64,000 nt of DNA from Paraburkholderia bannensis (GCF_014200455.1 NZ_JACHBW010000019.1:1-64000); one strand, 5' to 3'. Counted from the stretch's first letter, positions 17,801-26,710 are shown. Notes: generated by a model from the sequence alone, not told the origin. Numbers and translations are program-made.

Positions 17801-19345
17801 CTAGTGCGAGCGCCCCGCCGCCCCATCCAGCAGCGCGATTTCGCGCTCGCTCTGCAGGACCGCCTTGCGCTCGCCTTCTGCGTCGATCGAACGCGCCAGC
17901 ACCAGATACGCGATCGCCGACACCACCAGGCCCACCGCCCATGCCACGTCCACGCCGCCGATGCGCGCGGCCAGCGGCCCCGTATAGATACCTGGCAGCA
18001 CGAAGAACGGCACCGTCGAGGCAAAGCCCACCGCGTAGGCGATCAGCCCGCGTGCACCCCATGCGCCGTAAAGACCGTCGGGCGTGAAGAGTTGCGTGAT
18101 CGCATAGTGGCCGCGCCGCACGAAGAAGAAGTCGACCAGATTCACCGATGTCCATGGCACCAGCAGATACAGCATGATCGTGAGCGCCGCGAACAGGATG
18201 TCGATGGCGTTGCCCGAGAGCGAGAGCGAAATCACCACCCACACGAGACCCAGCACGAGCACCGTGATCACGCGCACCGCCGAGGTCGGCCGCACCGGCT
18301 TGAACGAATCCACCGCCGTCACCACCGTAAGCATCGCGCTATAGGCGTTCAGGCCCATCGTCGCGACCATCGCGCCCACCGAAGCCAACGAGATCAGCAC
18401 GCCGAAGCCGCGAAACATCGCATTGCCCGCATCGTAGAGCGCAACGAGGCCGTCCGATGCGCCAAGACGCGTCGCGAGCCATGCGCCCAGCGCGATCAGC
18501 CAGATCGCCGATGCCGACGCCCCGACGAACACCGCCGCAATGATGGCGCGCGGCTTCGTGTCACGCGGCAAATAACGCGAGTAATCCGACACATAGGGCG
18601 CGTACGTGATGTTGTAGCTGGCGCTCGCGGCGAACTGCGCGGCAAACGCCACCAGCGAGAAGCCGCCTGCATGCGCCACGCCGGCCTTCACGCCCACCGC
18701 GCCAAACATGATCCACAAGGTCAGCAACACGTAGAGCGGCAGGCTTGCCACCAGCAGCCACTTGAACACGCGATGCAGCCAGTCGTGGCCGTAGATCGCC
18801 AGCGCCAGCGCGATCAGCGCCGTCACGATGGTCACGAGCGTGGGCGACCAGCCGAAGATGCCTTTCACGCCGCTCGCCATCAGCACGGTATCGACCACAT
18901 TGAAGCCGATGAAGGTGAAGAGTGTAGCGATAAGGATCAGCACCACGCCGCGATAGCCAAACTGCGCACGCGACTGGATCATCTGCGGCAGGCCCAGATG
19001 CGCGCCCTGCGAGGCGTGAAAGGCCATGAACAACGTGCCGAACAGAATGCCGAGCACGCCCGAGAGGATCGTGTAGCCCAGCGAAAGTCCCATGCTCGGC
19101 CCCACGAAGCCGATGGCGATCGTGAAGAACTGGAAATTGCCGAGGAACCAAAACGGTCCCTGGCCTGCCACGCTGCCGTGGCGTTCGTGCGCGGGCACAT
19201 AATCGATCGAGCGAACTTCGATCTTGCGCCATTTGCCGGGCTTCGGGCCGGCTGCATCGGCGGTCTCGGCCGCGCTGTTCGCAGCGATGTTCACAGCACT
19301 GCTCGCCGCAGGCGGCGCCCAGCCATTAACGTTATCGGTGCTCAT
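17801..19345 (-). CDS. NCS1 family permease (purine/cytosine-type)
   Basis: A 514-residue inner-membrane transporter with about twelve hydrophobic segments after a 70-residue hydrophilic N-terminus. Family landmarks are GPFWFLGNFQFFTIAIGFVGPSMG in helix 1, SYNITYAPYVSDYSRYLP mid-protein and VPWTSVNLVDFFFVRRGHYAI before the last helices. NCS1 proteins import nucleobases, hydantoins, thiamine or related small nitrogen compounds with Na+ or H+. As last gene of the ureohydrolase operon it probably imports the guanidino compound handled there (inference). AGGAA precedes the ATG at 19345. It ends before terminator copy B. Confidence 0.88.
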   Translation of the reverse strand: MSTDNVNGWAPPAASSAVNIAANSAAETADAAGPKPGKWRKIEVRSIDYVPAHERHGSVAGQGPFWFLGNFQFFTIAIGFVGPSMGLSLGYTILSGVLGILFGTLFMAFHASQGAHLGLPQMIQSRAQFGYRGVVLILIATLFTFIGFNVVDTVLMASGVKGIFGWSPTLVTIVTALIALALAIYGHDWLHRVFKWLLVASLPLYVLLTLWIMFGAVGVKAGVAHAGGFSLVAFAAQFAASASYNITYAPYVSDYSRYLPRDTKPRAIIAAVFVGASASAIWLIALGAWLATRLGASDGLVALYDAGNAMFRGFGVLISLASVGAMVATMGLNAYSAMLTVVTAVDSFKPVRPTSAVRVITVLVLGLVWVVISLSLSGNAIDILFAALTIMLYLLVPWTSVNLVDFFFVRRGHYAITQLFTPDGLYGAWGARGLIAYAVGFASTVPFFVLPGIYTGPLAARIGGVDVAWAVGLVVSAIAYLVLARSIDAEGERKAVLQSEREIALLDGAAGRSH

Positions 19346-19395
19346 CTGTCTGTTCCTGTGCGATTCTTTGTGGGGCGCAGTGCGTCAGTTTTGCT

Positions 19396-20892
19396 TCACG
19401 ACTGCGGCGGATGAGCGGCGCCTGCGCGCGCCCGGATGACGTGTTTGATTTCCTGGTAAGCGCGCACGCCCCAGGGACCGAGTTCGCGGCCAAGGCCGCT
19501 AAGCTTGCGTCCGCCCCAACCCGTCTGCGGGAAGATCACCTGCGGGGCATTCACCCACACCACTCCAGCCTCGCAGGCGTCGCTGACCCGCGCGGCGCGT
19601 GCGGCGTCGGCGGTCACGACCGTGGCGACCAGGCCGTAATCGCTATCGTTGGCCAGCGCGATGGCTTCGTACTCCGTATCGAAAGCGCGGACCAGCGCAA
19701 CTGGGCCGAAAATCTCCTCGCACCAAAGCACGTTGTCGGGCGCAACGTTCGCGCACACCGTCGGCGCGATGAAGTAGCCGGCCTCCAGTTGCGTGGGCGC
19801 TGCGCCGCCGCACAGCACGCGTGCACCCTGCTCCTTGCCGCGCGCGAGCAAACCCAGCACGCGCTCGCGTTGCGCCGCGCTGATCAGCGGCCCGACCCGT
19901 ACATCCGTTTCATGCGGCGCGCCCACCACGGCGCTGCGCGCCAGCGCAACCAGTTTCTCCACGAACGCATCGTGCAACGACCGAGCCACCAGCACGCGCG
20001 ACGTCGCCGAACACATTTGCCCCGCGTTGAAGAACGCACCGTTGAACGCGAGTTCGACGGCTTCGTCGAGGTTCGCATCGTCGAATACGATCAGCGCCGA
20101 TTTGCCGCCCAGTTCGAGCGAGATGCGCTGCATGCGCTGCGCAGCGGCGCGCATGACCGCCTGGCCCGCTGCCGTGCTGCCCGTGAAGGAGACCTTCGCC
20201 ACCCCGCGATGCGAGGCCAGTTGCGCGCCCACCTCGCGGCCGCCCGCAACCAGATTCACCACGCCCGCAGGCACATCGGCGGCCGTGACGATATCGACGA
20301 GCGCGCGTTCTGCCAGCGGCGTCAGTTCCGAAGGCTTGATCACCACCGTGCAGCCCGCCGCCAGCGCGGGTGCGAGTTTCCACGATGCCGTCACGAGCGG
20401 GAAGTTCCACGGCACGATCAGCGCGCACACGCCCACGGCCTCGTGGCGTACATCGGCTTCGAATGCGTCGTCGGGCAAGGCGACCGGCGTGCTGGCGGCC
20501 ACGCCCCCTTCGCGGCACAACTGCGCGTAATAGCGAAAGGTGGCGGCAGCGTCGCTCACGTCAAGTTCGGCTTCGAAGCGCGGCTTGCCGTTGCAGCGCA
20601 TCTGCAACTCCACCAGCTCGCGCGTATGGGCTTCGATGCCTTGCGCAATGCGTTCGAGCCGTTCGCCACGTTGTGCGACGGGCGCGGTGCGCCAACTGCG
20701 CAAGGCCCGCGCCGCCGCGGCCACGGCTTCGTCGACATCGTCCGCCGCTGCGCCCGACACTCGCGCATAGGGCTGCGCGCTGCAAGGATCGACGAGTTCG
20801 AGCGCTGCGCCCGCGCCTTGCCGCCATGCGCCGTCGATAAACACGCCCGGCTCGACCGCCAGCGTGACGGCTGAAATCGCTTCGCGTTTCAT
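19396..20892 (-). CDS. NAD(P)-dependent aldehyde dehydrogenase (betaine/aminoaldehyde type)
   Basis: A 498-residue aldehyde dehydrogenase with all catalytic landmarks: Asn163 in PWNFP, the cofactor loop FTGST around 236-240, Glu260 in LELGGKS and the nucleophile Cys294 in GQMCSATSR. The sequence is closest in style to betaine-aldehyde and aminobutyraldehyde dehydrogenases. With a ureohydrolase in the operon it could oxidise 4-guanidinobutyraldehyde to 4-guanidinobutyrate, the step before urea release (inference). The ATG at 20892 overlaps the stop of the upstream gene (ATGA) and has CGAGGT before it; the frame stays open further upstream but inside that gene. Confidence 0.9.
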   Translation of the reverse strand: MKREAISAVTLAVEPGVFIDGAWRQGAGAALELVDPCSAQPYARVSGAAADDVDEAVAAAARALRSWRTAPVAQRGERLERIAQGIEAHTRELVELQMRCNGKPRFEAELDVSDAAATFRYYAQLCREGGVAASTPVALPDDAFEADVRHEAVGVCALIVPWNFPLVTASWKLAPALAAGCTVVIKPSELTPLAERALVDIVTAADVPAGVVNLVAGGREVGAQLASHRGVAKVSFTGSTAAGQAVMRAAAQRMQRISLELGGKSALIVFDDANLDEAVELAFNGAFFNAGQMCSATSRVLVARSLHDAFVEKLVALARSAVVGAPHETDVRVGPLISAAQRERVLGLLARGKEQGARVLCGGAAPTQLEAGYFIAPTVCANVAPDNVLWCEEIFGPVALVRAFDTEYEAIALANDSDYGLVATVVTADAARAARVSDACEAGVVWVNAPQVIFPQTGWGGRKLSGLGRELGPWGVRAYQEIKHVIRARAGAAHPPQS

Positions 20893-21341
20893 GCGCACAC
20901 CTCGCTTTCGTTCACGGCATCGTGCACCGCCGTGCAGGCGTGCGGCGACAGATGTTCGTGCACCGCCAGCCACTGGCCGCCGCGCTTCGCGAACGCAATC
21001 GTCTCGCGCTCGTCGAGCGTTTCGCTGCCCGCATGCGTCGCGACGCGGGTGCGCACGTTATGCACGAACAGCGCCACATCGCCGATGCATTGCACGCTGC
21101 GCGCACGCGATTCGCAGCCCAGCACGCGAAAGCCGTCCTCGCGCTCCCATTGACGCCACAGCGCCTCATAGGCCGCGCGCGTGGGCAGCGGCTCGCTCAC
21201 GTGATGGAACACAAAGCTTGCGTCGGCTGCAAAGGCGGCAAAATAGACGTCGCGGTCGTGACGCGCAAAGGCGTCGATCAGGGCGTCGGCGGCGGCCAGC
21301 ACCTGGGTTTCTGTGTCGCGTTCGGTCTCGCTCATGAACAC
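20889..21341 (-). CDS. NTF2/SnoaL-like protein (YybH type)
   Basis: A 150-residue single-domain protein with the cone-shaped NTF2 fold pattern: an N-terminal helix (AADALIDAFARHDRDVYFAAFAADASFVFH), a middle segment (YEALWRQWEREDGFRVLGCESR) and antiparallel strands (VALFVHNVRTRV, ERETIAFAKRGGQWLAVHEHLSPH). The end GQWLAVHEHLSPH is the signature of the DUF4440/SnoaL-like group. The role is unknown; small enzymes and binding proteins both occur in the group. It lies between the ureohydrolase and the aldehyde dehydrogenase in one operon, overlapping the latter by 4 bp. CGGAGAG precedes the ATG. Confidence 0.8.
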   Translation of the reverse strand: MFMSETERDTETQVLAAADALIDAFARHDRDVYFAAFAADASFVFHHVSEPLPTRAAYEALWRQWEREDGFRVLGCESRARSVQCIGDVALFVHNVRTRVATHAGSETLDERETIAFAKRGGQWLAVHEHLSPHACTAVHDAVNESEVCA

Positions 21342-21419
21342 TCTCCGGGGATAACGTCTGCTTATGTTTTTTAGTTTGGACGGCGAATCATCTGGATTGG
21401 ACTTGCGTTCACGCGTTTT

Positions 21420-22385
21420 TCAAGCACGATACTTCACGCCCGGCAGCACGCACAGCATCTCGAATGCGAGATTCGCGGCCAGCAGCGCCGTGGTGCCTTG
21501 CGGGTCATACGGCGGCGAGACTTCCACCAGATCCGCGCCGACCAGATTCAGCCCGCGCAAGCCGCGAATGATTTCCAGCCCTTGCGGCACGGTCAGACCG
21601 CCGATTTCCGGCGTGCCCGTGCCCGGCGCGAAGGCCGGATCGAGACCGTCGATATCGAAGCTCAAATACACGGGGCCGTCGCCCATCTGTTCGCGCACTT
21701 CCTTCATGAGCGTTTCGAGCGAGCGGTTCCAGCAGGCTTCGGCCTGCACCACGCGAAAGCCCTGATCGCGGCACCAGTCGAAATCCTCAGCGTGATAGCC
21801 GGTGCCGCGCAGGCCGATCTGGATCACGCGGTCGCAGTCGAGCAGGCCCTCTTCCACCGCGCGGCGGAACGGCGTGCCGTGAGCGATTTTCTCGCCGTAC
21901 ATGGTGTCGTTGACGTCGGCGTGCGCGTCCACGTGGACCACGCCCACCTTGCCGTACTTCTTGTGCATCGCGCGCAGGATCGGCAGGGCGATGGTGTGGT
22001 CGCCGCCCAGCGTCACCGGCTTGCACCCGCTGGCGATGATGCCGTCGTAAGCCGCTTCGATATCGGCAATGGCCTTGTGGATGTCGAAGGGGTTGATCGC
22101 CACATCGCCGATATCGGCCACCTGGAGCGAATCGAACGGCGCGGCGCGGGTGGCCATGTTATAGGGCCGCAGCAGCACCGATTCGGCGCGAATCTGGCGC
22201 GGGCCGAGACGCGCGCCATTGCGGTTCGACGTACCCAGATCGAACGGCACGCCGACAAAACAGGCGTCCAGCCCCGCGCTGGTTTCGGCGATCGGCAGAC
22301 GCATCATCGAGGCAATCCCGCCAAAGCGCGGCATGGCGTTACCGGAAAGGGGCTGATTCAGCGTGGTGTTGCGGGAGTCGTTCAT
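21420..22385 (-). CDS. gbuA: Ureohydrolase, probably guanidinobutyrase (GbuA-like)
   Basis: A 321-residue arginase/agmatinase family enzyme. The binuclear manganese ligands are all visible: His130 (GGDHTIA), Asp153, His155 and Asp157 (VDAHADV), Asp244 and Asp246 (SFDIDGLDP). The N-terminal block RFGGIASMMRLP and the stretch GVPFDLGTSNRNGARLGPRQIR are typical of guanidinobutyrase and guanidinopropionase. These split urea from a guanidino acid, leaving the amino acid (GABA for guanidinobutyrate). The operon partners (aldehyde dehydrogenase, NCS1 permease) and the divergent LysR fit such a pathway. The precise substrate is not provable here; agmatine or free guanidine are alternatives. ATG 22385 is chosen; ATG 22334 is possible. 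Confidence 0.85.
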   Translation of the reverse strand: MNDSRNTTLNQPLSGNAMPRFGGIASMMRLPIAETSAGLDACFVGVPFDLGTSNRNGARLGPRQIRAESVLLRPYNMATRAAPFDSLQVADIGDVAINPFDIHKAIADIEAAYDGIIASGCKPVTLGGDHTIALPILRAMHKKYGKVGVVHVDAHADVNDTMYGEKIAHGTPFRRAVEEGLLDCDRVIQIGLRGTGYHAEDFDWCRDQGFRVVQAEACWNRSLETLMKEVREQMGDGPVYLSFDIDGLDPAFAPGTGTPEIGGLTVPQGLEIIRGLRGLNLVGADLVEVSPPYDPQGTTALLAANLAFEMLCVLPGVKYRA

Positions 22386-22399
22386 ATCCGTAAAAACCC

Positions 22400-22514
22400 T
22401 GTAAACATCGATCGGAGCAGTGGGTTCAAACCCAATGCTGGCAATGCTAGAGGGAAAAAATTTTGGATAAAATGATGGCCTGATGATGTTTACATCGATC
22501 TGGATCAATGTAAA
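22400..22514. promoter_or_regulatory. Divergent promoter with LysR-type operator candidates
   Basis: TTTACATCGATC (22489-22500) and GATCAATGTAAA (22503-22514) form a 26-bp inverted repeat with one mismatch, ending 10 bp before the LysR start codon. A related half-site, TGTAAACATCGATC, lies at 22400-22413, just upstream of the ureohydrolase start. This two-part layout, one strong palindrome by the regulator gene and a second site near the target promoter, is typical of LysR control regions. Confidence 0.65.
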
Positions 22515-22523
22515 AGGTATCCC

Positions 22524-23456
22524 GTGCTCGCCAACCTGACCGATTTCGACCTGCGGCTGATCCGCGTTTTCCTCGCCGTGGTCGACGCGCGCGGACTCAC
22601 CGCCGCCCAGGCGGCGCTCAACGTAGGGCAATCGACCATCAGCACGCAGCTGTCGTCGCTGGAAACGCGGCTAGGCTTCAGGCTCTGCGAGCGCGGACGC
22701 GGCGGCTTCAAACTCACGGCCAAGGGCGAGCGCTTTGCGATGTCGGCGCGGCGGCTGCTGGTGGCCGCCAACAGCTTCTGCGCCGAAGCCGCGAACATGG
22801 ACCGCCAGCTGGTGGGCGAGCTGAACCTCGGCCTGATCGGCCATACGCCGTTCAGCCAGAACGCGCGCATCAGCGATGCGATTGCCCGTTTTCGCCAGCG
22901 CGACCAGGCCGTGCGCTTCAATATCCAGATCCGCTCGCCGGGCGAACTGGAGGAACAGGTGCTCAACGGCAAGGTGGATATCGCCATCGGCTATTTCTGG
23001 CATCGCGTGCCCAGCCTCGACTACACCGCGCTCTTTATCGAGCGCCAGTACGCCTATTGCGGCGCGCGCCATCCGCTATTCGAGCGCGCGGCAGAACCCG
23101 GTTCCATCGGCGCAGACGAAGCCGCCGCCTGCGAATGGGCATGGCGCAGCTACCCGCTGCCCGAGGCGCAGCACTCCACGCACGAGCGCAATGTCACCGC
23201 CATCGCCGACAACATGGAGGCCGTCGCGCTGCTGATTCTTTCGGGCCATCACCTGGGGTATCTGCCGGTTCATTTCGCCAAACCGTATGTCGATGGCGGA
23301 TTGTTGCGCGCCGTGAATCCGGCGGCGCTGCGCTACGACGTGACCTTCCATATGGTCACGCGCCGCGCGCCGCATGCGGGCGATATCCAGCGCGCCTTCG
23401 TCGACGATCTGCGCGCCGTGCATCTGAACGAGATGGCGCCGGAAGCCGCCTTATAA
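22524..23456 (+). CDS. LysR-family regulator of the guanidino-compound operon
   Basis: A 310-residue LysR-type activator with an N-terminal winged helix (residues 7-65; AQAALNVGQSTISTQLSSLETRLG is the recognition region) and a two-lobe substrate-binding domain (about 95-300). Translation starts at GTG 22524 with AAGGT before it. It is transcribed away from the ureohydrolase operon and shares a 138-bp control region with it, so it very probably regulates that operon and itself, with the guanidino compound or a product as inducer (inference). Confidence 0.9.
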   Translation: MLANLTDFDLRLIRVFLAVVDARGLTAAQAALNVGQSTISTQLSSLETRLGFRLCERGRGGFKLTAKGERFAMSARRLLVAANSFCAEAANMDRQLVGELNLGLIGHTPFSQNARISDAIARFRQRDQAVRFNIQIRSPGELEEQVLNGKVDIAIGYFWHRVPSLDYTALFIERQYAYCGARHPLFERAAEPGSIGADEAAACEWAWRSYPLPEAQHSTHERNVTAIADNMEAVALLILSGHHLGYLPVHFAKPYVDGGLLRAVNPAALRYDVTFHMVTRRAPHAGDIQRAFVDDLRAVHLNEMAPEAAL

Positions 23457-23582
23457 GACGCCCGGCACGGCCGCATCACGCAAAAAGCGTTTGCCGTAAA
23501 ATCGCTTTCGCCTAGTCAGAATAGTTCGTAGTCCCTCCTATCCGCTCTTGCCGTGCATGCGCCTTCGCCTACCGGAGCCATC

Positions 23583-24350
23583 GTGACGCAACTGATCCAG
23601 CATCCCGCTTTTCTGTTCTTTTCGCTGATCGTCTGCCTGCCGCTTGCGGCCATGTTTGGCGCGCTGGTGCTGCACCGCCGCGCGCCGCTGTCCGAAGAGG
23701 CGCGCGAGAACTACAACATCGTGCAGGGCGCCACGCTTACGCTGCTGGCGCTGCTGATCGGCTTCACGCTGTCGATGGCGGTGAGCCGCTACGACCAGCG
23801 CAAGAATTACGAGGAAGAGGAAGCCAACGCGATCGGCACCGAGTATCTGCGTGCGGACCTCGTTGGCGCGGACGCCGCCAGAATCAAGACGCTGCTCGCG
23901 CGCTATCTGGAGGCGCGCATCGAGTACTACCAGACCCGCGATCATGCGACGCTCGACGCCAACAACCACACCACCGCCGCCTTGCAGGCGCAGCTCTGGG
24001 ACAGCGTGCGCCAGGCCGCAGCCGCGCAACCGAATCCCGTCACGGCCCTCGTGGTGGCGGGCATGAACGACGTGCTCAACACCCAGGGCTATACGCAGGC
24101 CGCGTGGCTCAACCGCATTCCGGCGGCGGCGTGGATACTGATGCTCATCATCGCGCTCTTCAGCAACATCATGCAGGGCTATGGCACATGCGGCAAAAGC
24201 GGCCGGCGCGTGCTGATGTTCGTGCTGCCGGTGACGGTGTCACTATCTCTAACCTTGATCGCCGATATCGACAGCCCGCGCGCCGGCCTGATCCGCGTCG
24301 CGCCGCTCAATCTGCTGAGTCTGCAGCAGTCGTTCCAGACGCCGAACTAA
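23583..24350 (+). CDS. DUF4239 (bestrophin-like) membrane protein
   Basis: A 255-residue inner-membrane protein with two hydrophobic segments near the N-terminus (LFFSLIVCLPLAAMFGALVL and ATLTLLALLIGFTLSMAV), a long hydrophilic helical middle, and two more hydrophobic segments at the end. GFTLSMAVSRYDQRKN followed by an acidic EEEEANAIGTEYLRAD stretch is the hallmark of the DUF4239 group, which is distantly related to bestrophin channels; the function is unknown. GTG 23583 is chosen because CGGAG lies 6 bases upstream; GTG 23553 is an alternative without such a site. It is monocistronic. Confidence 0.78.
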   Translation: MTQLIQHPAFLFFSLIVCLPLAAMFGALVLHRRAPLSEEARENYNIVQGATLTLLALLIGFTLSMAVSRYDQRKNYEEEEANAIGTEYLRADLVGADAARIKTLLARYLEARIEYYQTRDHATLDANNHTTAALQAQLWDSVRQAAAAQPNPVTALVVAGMNDVLNTQGYTQAAWLNRIPAAAWILMLIIALFSNIMQGYGTCGKSGRRVLMFVLPVTVSLSLTLIADIDSPRAGLIRVAPLNLLSLQQSFQTPN

Positions 24351-24482
24351 AGCCTGGTTAAAGCTGAAATGCACATCAAGAAGCAATCGCAATGCACTCA
24401 CGCGCTAACATAGCCTCCCCGCGCGTCGCTTGCAGGACGCGCGCGGTGCTTACGTGTGTGTATGTTTAAACCAGGACTCACG

Positions 24483-25097
24483 ATGAAACTCTATTTCTCC
24501 CCGGGTGCGTGCTCACTTGCCTCGCATATCGTCGCGCGCGAAGCCGGTCTCGACATCGAACTCGATCAAGTCAACCTCGGCAACAAAGAGACCGCCAGCG
24601 GCAAGGACTTCCGCACGATCAACGCGAAGGGCTGCGTGCCCGCGCTCGAACTCGACAATGGCGAGCTGCTCACCGAAGGCCCGGCGATCATGCAGTATCT
24701 CGCCGACCGCAATCCCGCCAGCGGCCTCGCACCCGCACACGATTCGATCGCGCGTTATCGTCTGCAGGAAATGCTCGGCTTCATCAGCACGGAACTGCAC
24801 AAGCGCTATTCGCCGCTCTTCAATCCGAACTCACTGGATAGCGTGCGCGCCGAATCCATCGCCGCATTGCAGCGTCAATACGGCCTGCTCGACAAGCGTC
24901 TGGCCGAGCATGAGTGGCTGGTCGGCGATCACTTCACTGCTGCCGACGCCTATCTCTTCACGGTCACCAACTGGGCCGCGCACGTCGGCCTCGACCTGTC
25001 CGCGTTCCCTGCGGTGCTCACGTTCCAGAAGCGCGTGGCCGCGCGTCCCGCCGTGCAGGCGGCGCTGGGCGCGGAAGGGCTGATTCCGAAGCAATAA
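24483..25097 (+). CDS. Glutathione S-transferase (beta-class, GstA-like)
   Basis: A 204-residue cytosolic glutathione transferase. The thioredoxin-like N-domain starts MKLYFSPGACSLASHIVARE, including the beta-class Cys10 region, and carries the glutathione-contact motifs GCVPALELDNG and LTEGPAIMQYLADR. The C-terminal helical domain has the conserved HFTAADAYLF segment. It conjugates or reduces electrophiles with glutathione. Start ATG 24483 has AGGA upstream; the frame extends to 24456 without need. A second, different glutathione transferase gene follows, separated by a hairpin. Confidence 0.9.
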   Translation: MKLYFSPGACSLASHIVAREAGLDIELDQVNLGNKETASGKDFRTINAKGCVPALELDNGELLTEGPAIMQYLADRNPASGLAPAHDSIARYRLQEMLGFISTELHKRYSPLFNPNSLDSVRAESIAALQRQYGLLDKRLAEHEWLVGDHFTAADAYLFTVTNWAAHVGLDLSAFPAVLTFQKRVAARPAVQAALGAEGLIPKQ

Positions 25098-25111
25098 AGC
25101 CATAACGGAAC

Positions 25112-25149
25112 AATGGCGCACGGCGCATCCGCACAGACCGTGCGCCATT
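25112..25149 (+). terminator. Hairpin after the first glutathione transferase gene
   Basis: AATGGCGCACGG and CCGTGCGCCATT pair perfectly over 12 bp around a 14-base loop, starting 14 bp after the stop codon. There is no T-run, so it may act as a transcript-stabilising hairpin or a weak terminator. Confidence 0.5.
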
Positions 25150-25254
25150 CGGGCGACGTCTGCGCGCCGGCGGCATTTCCTCTACACTGTCTCGCCTCGG
25201 TGCGTCGCACGCCCCCGTTGCGCGCCCCCTTTTCGCCTCGTTACAGGACAGCCC

Positions 25255-25959
25255 ATGAGCGATCTCAACGCCTTCCCCATCTCCGCCAGGTGGCCCGCGC
25301 AGCATCCCGAGCGCATCCAGCTCTATTCGCTGCCCACGCCCAATGGCGTGAAGGTGTCGATCATGCTCGAAGAAACGGGCCTCGCCTACGAGCCGCATCT
25401 GGTGCGCTTCGATACCAACGATCAGCTCTCGCCCGAATTCGTTTCGCTGAACCCCAACAACAAGATTCCCGCGATCATCGATCCGCATGGCCCGGACGGC
25501 CAGCCACTCGCGCTGTTCGAATCGGGCGCGATCCTGATCTGGCTCGGCGACAAGACCGGCCAGTTCCTCGCGCGCGAAGGCCGCGAACGCTACGAGACGA
25601 TCCAGTGGCTGATGTTCCAGATGGGCGGCATCGGGCCGATGTTCGGCCAGCTCGGTTTCTTCCACAAGTTCGCGGGCAAGGAGTACGAGGACAAGCGACC
25701 GCGCGAGCGTTACGTCGCCGAATCGCGCCGCCTGCTGGGCGTGCTGGAGCAGCGTCTGGAGGGCCGCGCCTGGTTGATGGGCGATCACTACACCATCGCC
25801 GATATCGCTACCTTCCCGTGGGTGCGCAACCTCGTCGGCTTCTACGAAGCGGGCGATCTGGTTGGCTTCAAGGACTTCAAGAACGTGCAGCGTGTGCTGG
25901 AAGCGTTCGTCGCGCGTCCGGCTGTGAAGCGCGGGCTGGAGATTCCGGCGCGCAATTGA
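25255..25959 (+). CDS. YfcG-like glutathione transferase (nu class, disulfide reductase)
   Basis: A 234-residue glutathione transferase starting with an N-terminal extension, then IQLYSLPTPNGVKVSIMLEE, where TPNG is the catalytic Thr-Asn turn of YfcG/YghU (nu class) enzymes. NNKIPAIIDP and FESGAILIWLGDKTG are the glutathione-binding segments, and MGDHYTIADIATFPWVRNL the C-domain motif. Members show disulfide-bond reductase and organic peroxide activity with glutathione. It is cytoplasmic and monocistronic. Confidence 0.88.
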   Translation: MSDLNAFPISARWPAQHPERIQLYSLPTPNGVKVSIMLEETGLAYEPHLVRFDTNDQLSPEFVSLNPNNKIPAIIDPHGPDGQPLALFESGAILIWLGDKTGQFLAREGRERYETIQWLMFQMGGIGPMFGQLGFFHKFAGKEYEDKRPRERYVAESRRLLGVLEQRLEGRAWLMGDHYTIADIATFPWVRNLVGFYEAGDLVGFKDFKNVQRVLEAFVARPAVKRGLEIPARN

Positions 25960-25975
25960 CGGGGCAACCGCGCGC

Positions 25976-26629
25976 TCAAGGCGCTGCCTTCACGCGCGCG
26001 AGCACGGCATCGGATACTTCGCTGGCCGCATGCTCGACGGTCTTGTGCTGATCGCCGCGCGCCATCACGAACTTCGCGGCGGCCACGTAGGGATTGAGCG
26101 CGATGGCCGCACCCGCGCCCGGTTTCGACGTGCTCGAATGGCTCTCGATAACCTGATAAAGCGGCGCGGGCGTTTGTTTCGAAAGATCGTCGATGGCCAC
26201 GGCCAGATCGACTTCATTGGCTCCCGCGCCGAAGCCCACCATCGCCCGCCGCAGGCGATTGCCCTCATCGCCATCGAGAAACACGCCGCGCACCAGCCAG
26301 CCTTGCGCGGGCGGCGTGACGCCGGCGGGCAAGCGGCGCGCATCCCGTCCCGCGCGGCGCAGATCGCTAACCAGCGCTTGCGCTAACTGCTCGACAATGT
26401 CGCTCGCGCGCGTTTGCGGCTTGTCCCGGCGCAGCAGCGGCCTGGGCAGCAGCCCGCCCCCAGGACGCCGCGCATTGTCGAGCGGATTTTTATCGGCGCT
26501 GACGCTGGCGTCGTCCAGTTCGAAATCGCTCACATAGAGGGTGTTGGCGTTGCCGTCCGCTATCTGGGCAAACGCCGGACATGCCGCTGCCGCCAATATC
26601 GCCAGGCAGAGAGTTCTGCGGTGATTCAT
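25976..26629 (-). CDS. DUF4410 exported protein
   Basis: A 217-residue protein with a Sec signal peptide (MNHRRTLCLAILAAAACPAFA). The mature part matches the DUF4410 pattern: LYVSDFELDD near the start, IVEQLAQALVSDLRRAG, GWLVRGVFLDGDEGNRLRRAMVGFGAGANEVDLAVAI and a late KFVMARGD segment. Such proteins resemble the GNA1162/LptE-like group of envelope proteins that act on unknown cargo. ATG 26629 is chosen because GGAG lies 9 bases upstream. It is convergent with the YfcG-like gene, with only 16 bp between the stops. Confidence 0.78.
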   Translation of the reverse strand: MNHRRTLCLAILAAAACPAFAQIADGNANTLYVSDFELDDASVSADKNPLDNARRPGGGLLPRPLLRRDKPQTRASDIVEQLAQALVSDLRRAGRDARRLPAGVTPPAQGWLVRGVFLDGDEGNRLRRAMVGFGAGANEVDLAVAIDDLSKQTPAPLYQVIESHSSTSKPGAGAAIALNPYVAAAKFVMARGDQHKTVEHAASEVSDAVLARVKAAP

Positions 26630-26710
26630 GGTGCGGGTCTCCACAGTGCGAGCCCCATCATAACGGCCGCGCGCAAAGCCTTATCGCCGGATGCCGCGCA
26701 TTCGTGAAGT

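Noticed and set aside
17702..19414. 570-codon open frame on the plus strand opposite the NCS1 permease and its flanks
   Set aside because: Antisense shadow of GC-rich coding DNA: the composition is almost all Arg, His and Gln, while the minus strand encodes a full NCS1 family protein.
19411..20874. 487-codon open frame on the plus strand opposite the aldehyde dehydrogenase
   Set aside because: Arg/His-rich shadow; the minus strand has every catalytic motif of the family.
24418..24446. GC-rich inverted repeat (CGCGCGTC / GACGCGCG) before the first glutathione transferase gene
   Set aside because: No T-run and no gene ending just upstream in the right orientation; such repeats are frequent in GC-rich DNA.
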